From NCBI GenBank assembly GCA_016649675.1, contig JAENXG010000072.1, positions 1-10,138 on the forward strand: 10,138 nucleotides of DNA, in the 5' to 3' direction. The notes beneath the pieces were generated by a model, which saw only the letters and a list, made by a program, of their open reading frames with translations, was not told the DNA's origin and did no database searches. Position numbers and translations under genes: made by a program. This DNA comes from Methyloceanibacter sp. Lineage in GTDB: Bacteria; Pseudomonadota; Alphaproteobacteria; Rhizobiales; Methyloligellaceae. This document shows, piece by piece, positions 1 to 6,929 of this stretch; positions within the stretch are counted from its first letter, which is position 1; each line of letters opens with the position of its first letter.

Positions 1-122
1 CGCTGGGTCTTGATAGGGATCCGACCCCCAACGCGCGCGATCCGCTTACTCCGGGGAGGTCACTGATATTACGGAATGCGCTATCTGGTGCAGTCGGAAA
101 GCGCTGACGGGGATATTTGCCC

Positions 123-150
123 ATGTCCGCTTTGGGTCAGTAGCTGACAT
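123..150. repeat. Imperfect inverted repeat, TCCGCTTTGGGTCA type
   Basis: The arms ATGTCCGC (123-130) and GCTGACAT (143-150) are complementary at 7 of 8 positions around a 12-base loop containing TTTGGGTCA. It shares GTCCGCTTTG with the next copy at 171. From memory, similar TCCGCTTTGGGTCA palindromes recur between genes in rhizobial genomes. I infer it is a worn copy of a dispersed intergenic repeat, which could fold as a hairpin in RNA. Confidence 0.5.
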
Positions 151-170
151 CTCAGCGACTGGTCGGACTC

Positions 171-194
171 GTCCGCTTTGTGCCACAAGCGGAC
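171..194. repeat. Perfect 8-bp inverted repeat, second copy of the TCCGCTT repeat
   Basis: GTCCGCTT (171-178) and AAGCGGAC (187-194) are exact reverse complements separated by 8 bases. The left arm continues as GTCCGCTTTG, the same ten bases as in the copy at 125-134. No T-run follows, so it is not a classical intrinsic terminator. A third, degraded half-copy (TTCCGCTTGAGGTGCCAA) begins at about 210. Confidence 0.55.
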
Positions 195-301
195 CTAAAT
201 CCGGGTAAGTTCCGCTTGAGGTGCCAATCTACTCGCTTCTTAGTGCCGCTCGAGCTGTGCAGCTCCCGTCGGTGATGGCGACCTTCGGCCAATAAGCGCG
301 C

Positions 302-3166
302 ATGAAAAATGAGAAGCTCACCCCCTCGATCGGCGACCGCGTAACGCCGCGAACTGAGGCATCTATGGAAGAGGTGGCGAACAAGCAGTTCCGCGATGAC
401 GCGGGCGTTGCCTTGGTAGAGATCGCGCAGGGCCTCAGCCATGAACTCCACCCGCGCCGGCGGACCGCGTTGCATGCTGGATTGAACAGTTCCCTCGATC
501 GCGACTGGGGGCTCGACAGCTTATCGCGTGCGGAGCTCCTCCTTCGCGTCGAACGCGCCTTCTCTGTGCGATTGCCCGAGCGGCTGCTCAGCGAGGCAGA
601 GACGCTTAAGGATCTGTTGTCGGCGCTCGCAGGCGCGCAAAGGCTGCCCTCCCTGGATGCAACTGCCCGACACATTATTGCCGAAGAGGAAGCCGAGCCG
701 GCACCGGCCGACGCGACGACGCTCACGGAGGTGCTCGACTGGCACGTGGCGAGGCATGGTGAGAGGGTCCACATCGTCCTTTGGCACGGCGATGGCGAGG
801 AAACCAGCCTTACCTATCGACACGTCGCCGAGCAGGCCCATGCGGTAGCAAGTGGCTTGCGTCAAGCCGGGCTGCAGCCAGGCGAGCGGGTGGCGATCAT
901 GCTGCCAACGAGCGAGGCCTTTTTTGCCGCATTTTTTGGCGTGCTCTATGCCGGCGGCGTGCCGACGCCGATCTACCCGCCGGCGCGGCCGTCACAGATC
1001 GAGGAGCATCTCAAGCGGCAGGCGGGGATCCTTCGTAACGCACAGGCGGTGCTGCTGATCGCCGCGCGCGAAGCGTCGGCCATAGCGCGTCTTCTCAAGC
1101 TCCAGGTCGAAAGCTTGCGGGCCGTGGTCAGCGCGGACGAGCTGAGCCAAGGGCCGGGAAGCTGGAAGCTCAAAGTCCGGGCCGACAGCACTGCCCTTCT
1201 GCAATACACCTCCGGCAGCACGGGCGATCCAAAGGGCGTGGTGCTGAGTCATAGCAATATGCTGGCGAATATTCGGGCCATGGGCGAAGCAATGGAAGCA
1301 GGCCCTGCCGACGTCTTCGTAAGCTGGCTTCCGCTCTATCACGACATGGGACTCATCGGCGCCTGGCTCGGCAGCCTCTACTTCGCTGCTCCGCTCGTGG
1401 TGATGTCGCCGCTCACGTTTCTCGTGCGGCCCGAGCAGTGGCTATGGGCGATCCATCGCCACCGCGCGACCCTTTCCGCATCGCCGAATTTCGGCTTCGG
1501 GCTTTGCCTGCACAAAATCGAGGACCAGGCTATTACCGGCCTCGATCTTAGCTCTCTGCGGATGGTGGCCAATGGCTCGGAGGCAGTCTTGCCGGATACC
1601 ATCCGTCATTTCGCGGCACGCTTCTCCAAGTACGGCTTCCGGCAGGAAGCGATGGCCCCAGTCTACGGTCTGGCCGAGAATGCCGTGGGATTAGCCTTTC
1701 CACCGCTGGGACAGCTCCCGATCATCGATCGCATTGATCGTGCCGAGCTCACGGGCCAAGGGCGCGCCTTGCCTGCAGCACCTGACGACCTTACAGCACT
1801 TGAATTCGTTGCCTGCGGCCGCCCCTTGCCGGGACATGAGATTCGCATCATCGGTGCGACCGGCGAGCTTAGCGAGCGAGAGGAAGGGCGGCTCCAGTTT
1901 CGTGGTCCTTCGGCCACACGCGGCTATTTAGATAATCCCGTGAAGAACCGCGAGCTGTTCGACGGTGATTGGCTTAACAGTGGCGATCTCGCCTACATTG
2001 CCGGCGGCGACGTCTACATCACTGGCCGTTCGAAGGACATCATCATCCGCGCCGGTCGACATATCTATCCCGAGGAAATCGAGGCCGCTGTGGGCGATGT
2101 TACGGGCGTGCGTAAGGGCTGCGTTGCTGTCTTCGGCACGCGGGACCCGCATCGTGGTACCGAAAGGGTGATCGTCCTCGCCGAGACGCGCGAGACAGAG
2201 CCCGCTGTCTTCGCGCAGCTACGCCAACGCATAGAAGAGGCGGCAACTCCGCTGCTCGACGCGCCGCCCGACGAGATCGTTCTCGCTCCACCTCATACGG
2301 TTCCCAAGACTTCAAGCGGAAAACTGCGCCGCACATCCGCGCGCGAGCTGTTCGAGCGGGGTGAGCTCGCGCTTCGACCTCAGCCTCTATGGCAGCAAGT
2401 GCTGCGGCTTAGCATCGCTGGTCTTGGGCCACAATTGCGGCGAACGGTCCGCACGGTTGGCGAGTACCTTTATGCCAGCTGGTGGTGGAGCGTGATCATC
2501 CTGATGGGAGCCTTTCTCTGGCCTACGCTATTGCTGCTTCCTCGATCGAGCCAGCGCTGGAGCCTGACGCACTGCGTAGCACGAGCCGCATTCCGACTCA
2601 TCGGTATCCGGCTGAATGTCACCGGCACTTGGCCGGAAGAGGCCGGCGTCGTCATCGTAAGCAATCACGCGAGCTACTTTGACGCATTGGTTCTCGCGGC
2701 GGTGATCCCGGGCGAGCCCGCCTTTATCGCCAAAAAGGAGCTTGAACCGCAATTCTTTGCCGGCCCTTTCTTGAGGAGGCTGGGAGCGCTCTTCGTCGAC
2801 CGTGCTGATCCCGAAGGAGGCGTCGAGGACGTGAGCAAAGCGCTTGAGGCTGCACAAGCTGGGAGGATGCTTGTCTTCCTTCCCGAAGGGACCTTTACGC
2901 GGGCGCCGGGTCTCCTGCCCTTCCGCCTCGGCGCTTTCGTCATCGCGGCACGGCAGCATCTCAGCATCCTGCCGCTGACGCTACGAGGGACGCGATCGAT
3001 CCTGCGTAGCGATCAGTGGTTTCCGCGGTTGGGCGGCGTCTCCGTTCGAGTAGGGTCGTTGGCCTCCGCCGACGGCGACGACTTCGCTGCTGCAGTCCGA
3101 CTGCGCGATAAGGTACGCGCCGAGATTCTCGCGAACTGCGGCGAGCCTGATGCAGGGGAAGGATGA
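302..3166 (+). CDS. ACP / fatty acyl-AMP ligase / PlsC acyltransferase fusion protein
   Basis: This 954-residue protein has three domains. Residues about 30-115 resemble an acyl carrier domain, with the phosphopantetheine-site motif GLDSLS (Ser73). Residues about 140-690 form an AMP-binding domain with P-loop TSGSTGDPKG (303-312), SWLPLYHDMGLIG (341-353), YGLAEN (455-460), NSGDL (559-563) and catalytic Lys674 in SSGKLRR. The PLYHDMG and LSASPNFGFGLC signatures favour a fatty acyl-AMP ligase over a CoA ligase. A hydrophobic segment (about 728-747) precedes a PlsC-type acyltransferase with NHASYFD (His789, Asp794; the HX4D motif), FVDR (831-834), LPEGT (860-864) and a later ILPLTLRG. I infer that it adenylates a fatty acid, loads its own or a partner carrier, and acylates a lysolipid or similar acceptor at the inner membrane. 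ATG 302 has no clear ribosome site; ATG 365, with TGAGG five bases upstream, is a credible alternative. The stop overlaps the next start as ATGA. Confidence 0.9.
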   Translation: MKNEKLTPSIGDRVTPRTEASMEEVANKQFRDDAGVALVEIAQGLSHELHPRRRTALHAGLNSSLDRDWGLDSLSRAELLLRVERAFSVRLPERLLSEAETLKDLLSALAGAQRLPSLDATARHIIAEEEAEPAPADATTLTEVLDWHVARHGERVHIVLWHGDGEETSLTYRHVAEQAHAVASGLRQAGLQPGERVAIMLPTSEAFFAAFFGVLYAGGVPTPIYPPARPSQIEEHLKRQAGILRNAQAVLLIAAREASAIARLLKLQVESLRAVVSADELSQGPGSWKLKVRADSTALLQYTSGSTGDPKGVVLSHSNMLANIRAMGEAMEAGPADVFVSWLPLYHDMGLIGAWLGSLYFAAPLVVMSPLTFLVRPEQWLWAIHRHRATLSASPNFGFGLCLHKIEDQAITGLDLSSLRMVANGSEAVLPDTIRHFAARFSKYGFRQEAMAPVYGLAENAVGLAFPPLGQLPIIDRIDRAELTGQGRALPAAPDDLTALEFVACGRPLPGHEIRIIGATGELSEREEGRLQFRGPSATRGYLDNPVKNRELFDGDWLNSGDLAYIAGGDVYITGRSKDIIIRAGRHIYPEEIEAAVGDVTGVRKGCVAVFGTRDPHRGTERVIVLAETRETEPAVFAQLRQRIEEAATPLLDAPPDEIVLAPPHTVPKTSSGKLRRTSARELFERGELALRPQPLWQQVLRLSIAGLGPQLRRTVRTVGEYLYASWWWSVIILMGAFLWPTLLLLPRSSQRWSLTHCVARAAFRLIGIRLNVTGTWPEEAGVVIVSNHASYFDALVLAAVIPGEPAFIAKKELEPQFFAGPFLRRLGALFVDRADPEGGVEDVSKALEAAQAGRMLVFLPEGTFTRAPGLLPFRLGAFVIAARQHLSILPLTLRGTRSILRSDQWFPRLGGVSVRVGSLASADGDDFAAAVRLRDKVRAEILANCGEPDAGEG

Positions 3167-4848
3167 ACATTGGCGTGGACAAGAATCCCGCTGCTCCCTT
3201 GTCGGACCCTCCCTGGGCGACCCAATATCCTAGCAACGTCGACTGGCTGCTCGATATACCGGTCCGACCGGTGCACGCCTTGCTCGACGACGCGGTTGCA
3301 GCATTTCCGGGAAGGCCGTTCCTCGATTTCCTCGGACGCCGGCAGACTTATGCCCAAGCGGCACAGCTGATCACGAAGACGGCGGTCGGCCTTCAACGGC
3401 TTGGCGTGGGCAAGGGCACGAAGGTCGGGCTTCTCCTGCCAAACTCTCCCTACAGCGTGATCTGTTACTTCGCGATCCTGAAAAGCGGCGGCACGGTGGT
3501 GAACTATGACCCCCTCTGCGCCGAGCAAGCGCTCATTCGGCAGATCACGGATTCCGAGACCGAGATCATGGTCACGCTCGATTTAACGGCGCTCTACGGC
3601 AAAGTCGCTGCCGCGCGCGCTAAGACAAGTCTGCGCCATATCGTCATTTGCAAGATGGCGCAGGCTCTGCCCTTCTTGAGAGGCCTCATGTTTCGGGTCG
3701 CGCGCTGGCGGGAGATCGTCAAGCCGTCACGGGGCGTTGGCCATATCTTCTTCGACGAGTTGATCGACAATAGTGGCGCGTACCAGGCTGTTGAGACCGC
3801 GCCTCTTTCGGACGTGGCGGTCATCCAATACACGGGCGGGACGACGGGCGAGCCAAAAGGGGTGATGCTTTCGCACCAGAACATCTACGCGAACACGTGC
3901 CAAAACAGGGCGTGGTTCACGCGCGCTGAACCGGGTCGGGAGCGCTTGCTGGCAATCATCCCATTCTCCCATTCCTTCGGCATGACCGCAGTCATGAACT
4001 TTGCGATTTCCTTGGGCGGAGAGTTGGTGATCTTTCCGCGCTTCGATCTCAAGCGGACACTGCGGGCGATCACGCGCAAGCGCGTGACGATCCTGATCGG
4101 TGTTCCCACCCTTTTTCACGCGATCAACCAATGCCCAGAAATCAAGCGCTACGACCTATCGTCACTCAAGATTTGCATTTCCGGTGGTGATTCACTGCCG
4201 CGCGCAGTCCAAAGGAATTTCGTCGAGCTCACCGGATGCCCTCTCGCCGAAGGCTACGGCCTCACGGAATGCGCACCCGTCGTCACCTGCAGCAATCCGC
4301 TCGAGGGCATTGACCGTCCAGGTTCCTGCGGCTTGCCGCTGCCGCGCACGACGGTGGAAATTGTCTCGCTGCAGAGTCCGCGGACGGTGCTGCCGTCAGG
4401 TGAGCGCGGCGAAATCTGCGTCTCCGGCCCGCAAGTGATGCTCGGCTACTGGAGACAGGCCGAAGCCACACGCATTTGTCTCATCGGCAGGCGCCTTTAC
4501 ACTGGCGATCTCGGATGGATGGATGCTGATGGGTTTCTCTATTTCGTGGATCGGCTAAAAGAGGTCATCAGCGTTCACGGCTACAAGGTCTATCCGCGAA
4601 ACGTGGAAGACGCGATCCGTCAGCACCCGGCCGTGACCGACGTGACAGTGATCGGGGTGCCGGACCCGACCCGAGGCCAAGTGCCCAAAGCCTATATTGT
4701 GCTGGCCAAGGGCACACAGCTCAGCGAGGATAGGCTCCAAGCTTTCCTTGCTGACAAGCTTTCGCCCCTTGAGATACCACGCCTCGTCGAGTTCCGCGGC
4801 GAACTACCGAGGTCCAAGACGGGGAAGGTTCTGAAGCGGGCGGTATGA
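3163..4848 (+). CDS. Long-chain fatty acid--CoA ligase (FadD-like, AMP-binding)
   Basis: This is a 561-residue ANL-superfamily adenylating enzyme of the usual length for a long-chain acyl-CoA synthetase. Motifs in order are the P-loop YTGGTTGEPKG (223-233), FSHSFGM (268-274), EGYGLTE (363-369), YTGDLG (446-451), the hinge and A8 region VDRLKEVISVHGYKVYP (462-478) and catalytic Lys555 in SKTGK. It should form acyl-adenylate from a fatty acid and ATP, then acyl-CoA. The exact chain length or acid class cannot be read from sequence; a dicarboxylate or aryl acid ligase is possible. The start overlaps the stop of the upstream fusion gene (ATGA), so the two are almost certainly co-transcribed and translationally coupled. 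The two ligases are distinct in sequence, so this is not a recent tandem duplication. It has no signal peptide or membrane segment and is probably cytosolic or membrane-peripheral. Confidence 0.92.
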   Translation: MNIGVDKNPAAPLSDPPWATQYPSNVDWLLDIPVRPVHALLDDAVAAFPGRPFLDFLGRRQTYAQAAQLITKTAVGLQRLGVGKGTKVGLLLPNSPYSVICYFAILKSGGTVVNYDPLCAEQALIRQITDSETEIMVTLDLTALYGKVAAARAKTSLRHIVICKMAQALPFLRGLMFRVARWREIVKPSRGVGHIFFDELIDNSGAYQAVETAPLSDVAVIQYTGGTTGEPKGVMLSHQNIYANTCQNRAWFTRAEPGRERLLAIIPFSHSFGMTAVMNFAISLGGELVIFPRFDLKRTLRAITRKRVTILIGVPTLFHAINQCPEIKRYDLSSLKICISGGDSLPRAVQRNFVELTGCPLAEGYGLTECAPVVTCSNPLEGIDRPGSCGLPLPRTTVEIVSLQSPRTVLPSGERGEICVSGPQVMLGYWRQAEATRICLIGRRLYTGDLGWMDADGFLYFVDRLKEVISVHGYKVYPRNVEDAIRQHPAVTDVTVIGVPDPTRGQVPKAYIVLAKGTQLSEDRLQAFLADKLSPLEIPRLVEFRGELPRSKTGKVLKRAV

Positions 4849-4961
4849 CAGTGGCCCAACGTCGAGTTGCAGGCAGGGGCGTACACCGAATTGCTGAGCG
4901 CAGGACCAACCGCCAAGTTCCCGACTCAATGCGGCGGACCACGCAAACCCTCGGGACGGTG

Positions 4962-5069
4962 ATGCTAGTCTCGACAATTCGGTGCCCTGCGTGCCGTCAC
5001 GAGGCAGTCGAGATCATGCCGGAGCGGTCTTGCGTCGCTTGCGATTGCAAAGGGTGTGGGAGGTCTTAA
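4962..5069 (+). CDS. Very short Cys-rich ORF, possibly truncated GDCCVxC-type zinc-ribbon protein
   Basis: From ATG 4962 this reads 35 residues with six cysteines: CPAC near the start and C-x2-C-x-C-x2-C near the end, separated by EIMPERS. The pattern STIxCPxC...MP...C...CxGCG resembles the start of small zinc-ribbon proteins that end in GDCCVFCSYG, as I recall that family. Here a TAA ends the frame right after CKGCGRS, and no GDCC tail appears in any downstream frame. It therefore looks like a truncated remnant. The frame is open back to ATG 4845, which overlaps the stop of the acyl-CoA ligase (ATGA). That would give 74 residues, but the added Arg-rich N-terminus looks like non-coding translation. 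The stop overlaps the next start as TAATG. Whether it is made is uncertain. Confidence 0.4.
   Translation: MLVSTIRCPACRHEAVEIMPERSCVACDCKGCGRS
5058..5064 (+). promoter_or_regulatory. Ribosome binding site for the 60-residue hypothetical protein
   Basis: GGGAGGT ends four bases before ATG 5069 and is the strongest Shine-Dalgarno match in this stretch. It decides the start at 5069 rather than ATG 4982, which lies further upstream in the same frame and would overlap the Cys-rich ORF. Confidence 0.6.
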
Positions 5070-5251
5070 TGGAGACGTCTGAAGTACATGACTATGCAAG
5101 CCGGCTCTTGAGGCTGCATGGAGACAAGGCCCAGGTGGTAGCCGCACAGAAGGCTGTTGAATGTGAAAAGGGAGGCAATCACGCGGAGGCTGAGGACTGG
5201 CGGCGGATTTGCAATACGCTCAGAGAGATGCAGGGACCGCCCGTCAGCTGA
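5069..5251 (+). CDS. Small hypothetical protein, 60 residues
   Basis: The product begins METSEVHDYASRLL and ends REMQGPPVS. It is charged, soluble and likely mostly helical, with no membrane segment, signal peptide or metal-binding motif; its two cysteines (32 and 48) are far apart. It has a good ribosome site (GGGAGGT) and its start overlaps the stop of the preceding Cys-rich ORF (TAATG). From memory, similar proteins of about 60 residues with a YA...L...HG.KA..AAQKA...WRRI...L pattern and a GPxxS end are common, functionless-by-name hypotheticals in alphaproteobacteria, which supports it being a real gene. No function can be assigned. The spacing suggests it is on the same transcript as its neighbours. 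Confidence 0.7.
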   Translation: METSEVHDYASRLLRLHGDKAQVVAAQKAVECEKGGNHAEAEDWRRICNTLREMQGPPVS

Positions 5252-5304
5252 CCTTCCCAAAGCGTTCCTCCAATGTTTGGCACGTCGAGAGCAAGGGGGA
5301 GGGG

Positions 5305-6228
5305 GTGGCCGATCGTGAAAAAGAGATCGTAGGGGACGCCTTGCGCAAGCATGTGAGGGCTCTCACCCTCGACATCGGTCCGCGGACGCCCTTTATGGGC
5401 GACAGCCTAGCGCGCGCAGCGGCCTATATCCAATCGGTCTTCGAAGATGGGGGGCTTTGTGTGACGGAGCAGGCCTACCAATATTGCGGCCAGCGCGTGG
5501 TTAATGTGATTGCCACGCCTCCCACTGCGACTAGGGCATCGGCCTACTATGTCGTGGGTGCGCACTACGACACCGTGCCAACGACCCCTGGCGCCGATGA
5601 TAATGCGAGCGCCGTGGCGGTCATGCTGGAGCTCGCCCGGCGCTTGCCTGAAACCAAACTGAGGGCCCCGGTTCTCTTCGCTGCCTTCGCGCTTGAGGAG
5701 CCGCCAGCCTTCATGACAGGGCATCAGGGGAGCCGGGTCTTCGTCCGCGACTGCAAGAGCAGGGGCGACCGCGTACTCGGGGCGCTCATCCTGGAAATGG
5801 TTGGCTACACTTCGCCCCGCCAGCATTACCCATTTGTGGTTCGCTGGGCAGGTTACCCGGCCCAAGGCAACTTCATCGGCATAGTTGGGAACTGGAGCTC
5901 GCGTCAGTTCGGGCGAGCAGTCCTGAAGGGATTCCGCAACAACAGGCATTTGCCGGTGGAGTCGCTTTTCCTGCCCTTCAATGGATGGATGCTACCAGTG
6001 ATACGTTTGAGTGATCACTCCTCGTTCTGGGATAGAGGCTGGCCTGCGCTTATGGTCACCGATACGGCCTTCTTCCGTAATCCGAACTATCACCTTCCCA
6101 GCGACAGCATCGATACTCTCGACTTCGTATTCATGGCACAGCTGGTCAGGAGCCTCGAGCTCGCATTGGTCGAACTGCCGCCGCTCCCACAAAGTCCAAC
6201 GTGCGCGGGGCATCGCGTCACGCGCTAA
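5305..6228 (+). CDS. M28-family zinc metallopeptidase (aminopeptidase-like)
   Basis: The predicted product from GTG 5305 is 307 residues. It carries the M28 co-catalytic zinc-site pattern: GAHYD (His87, Asp89), GADDN (Asp98), the catalytic and ligand pair ALEEP (Glu131, Glu132), LEMVGY (Glu164) and a late histidine in YHLPSDS (His263). All expected ligand positions appear present. It should hydrolyse the N-terminal residue of peptides or a related amide; substrate is unknown. No clear signal peptide is seen, so a cytosolic location is likelier, unlike many secreted M28 enzymes. GTG 5305 is preceded by a purine-rich AAGGGGGAGGGG stretch and leaves a 53-base gap to the previous gene. The frame is open to ATG 5209, which would overlap that gene by 43 bases and add 32 residues not expected for the family. 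The C-terminal tail after residue about 290 is poorly conserved in character. Confidence 0.85.
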   Translation: MADREKEIVGDALRKHVRALTLDIGPRTPFMGDSLARAAAYIQSVFEDGGLCVTEQAYQYCGQRVVNVIATPPTATRASAYYVVGAHYDTVPTTPGADDNASAVAVMLELARRLPETKLRAPVLFAAFALEEPPAFMTGHQGSRVFVRDCKSRGDRVLGALILEMVGYTSPRQHYPFVVRWAGYPAQGNFIGIVGNWSSRQFGRAVLKGFRNNRHLPVESLFLPFNGWMLPVIRLSDHSSFWDRGWPALMVTDTAFFRNPNYHLPSDSIDTLDFVFMAQLVRSLELALVELPPLPQSPTCAGHRVTR

Positions 6229-6454
6229 GATTGATCATGTACGATCAGGCTGCAGCAAATGCTCCGGTGGAAAGAACAAACCACGAGGCCTGACGCGGAC
6301 CTTGCGCTCCTTTGATGGTGGTTAAAAAAGATCCGCGCAATTCGGTGAACTTCAAGCTGCAATGTTGGACTATTGTGCTGTGGATTGGCGTTCATGGGGT
6401 GAGCGCTGCGAGGCTGCAAACTTCGGGCGTCAAATAGGGGTTGCTGGGTAAGTT
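6229..6454. other. Intergenic region before the RNA-repair genes
   Basis: These 226 bases are the largest internal gap and probably contain the promoter of the archease-rtcB block. No convincing protein was found on either strand; a 29-codon frame from 6362 to 6451 ends just before the archease start but resembles nothing known to me. I looked for a sigma-54 -24/-12 element, as expected if rtcB were controlled by an RtcR-type activator, and did not find one. A short palindrome (TGATC/GATCA, 6232-6247) follows the peptidase stop. Confidence 0.4.
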
Positions 6455-6916
6455 GTGGCGTTATTCGTGCCAGCCGTGAAAACCAACGCAGAAGCACCCA
6501 TCGACCGAGGGTGGGAGCAGTTTCCCCACGATGCCGATGTCGGTCTGCGCGGTTGGGGGCCGAGTATCGAGGTGGCCTTCGAGCAGGCGGCGCTTGCGCT
6601 CACCGGCATCGTCACTGATGCGGAGATCGCCGTCGAGACTCGTATCGCAGTGGCCTGCGAGGCCCCTGACGTTGAGCTTTTGCTGGTCGATTGGCTCAAT
6701 GCCATCATCTATGAAATGGCGGTGCGGTCCATGCTGTTCGGGCGGTTTGAGGTGAAGATAACCGGTACACGGCTCCAGGGCGCCTTGTGGGGCGAGCCGA
6801 TCGACCAAGTGAAGCATTTACCTGCCTGCGAGCCAAAAGGCGCGACCTATACGGCGCTGCGAGTCGCTCAAGGGTCGGACGGACTTTGGTCGGCAGGGTG
6901 TGTGATCGACGTATGA
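6455..6916 (+). CDS. Archease (RtcB-activating protein)
   Basis: This 153-residue protein has the archease layout: an N-terminal FPHDADVGLRGWG segment (23-35; His25, Asp26, Asp28) followed by a helix, the central LLLVDWLNAIIYEM (75-88) with SMLFGRFEVKI, and a C-terminal GATYTALRV strand leading to a final Asp152 in CVIDV. These acidic residues correspond to the metal-binding site of the family. Known archeases speed up guanylylation of RtcB and allow multiple turnover. Its location 13 bases upstream of rtcB is the classical arrangement and strongly supports the call. The start used is GTG 6455; in-frame GTG codons at 6467 and 6476 are alternatives, and none has a strong ribosome site. No frameshift is seen in this gene, in contrast to its partner. 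Confidence 0.88.
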   Translation: MALFVPAVKTNAEAPIDRGWEQFPHDADVGLRGWGPSIEVAFEQAALALTGIVTDAEIAVETRIAVACEAPDVELLLVDWLNAIIYEMAVRSMLFGRFEVKITGTRLQGALWGEPIDQVKHLPACEPKGATYTALRVAQGSDGLWSAGCVIDV

Positions 6917-6929
6917 GCCGGGGAGCCTG

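Larger units (their letters stand above)
1..301. other. Non-coding leader region with degenerate inverted repeats
   Basis: No convincing coding region is seen in the first 301 bases on either strand. The stretch from about 123 to 228 carries related copies of a TCCGCTT-containing repeat, listed separately. Promoter elements for the downstream lipid operon should lie here, but I could not pick out a clear -35/-10 pair. The bases just before the ATG at 302 lack an obvious Shine-Dalgarno sequence. Confidence 0.5.

Noticed and set aside
152..774. Minus-strand open frames opposite the start of the fusion gene
   Set aside because: They lie over the leader and the carrier domain, show no recognisable domain, and read as antisense shadow of GC-rich coding sequence.
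6231..6247. TTGAT...ATCA palindrome considered as an FNR/FixK box
   Set aside because: The half-sites are eight bases apart rather than the four needed, and the right half lacks the final AA.
6362..6451. 29-codon ORF just before archease, in the same frame
   Set aside because: No ribosome site, no recognisable sequence, and it ends in a stop before the archease start; archease is complete without it.
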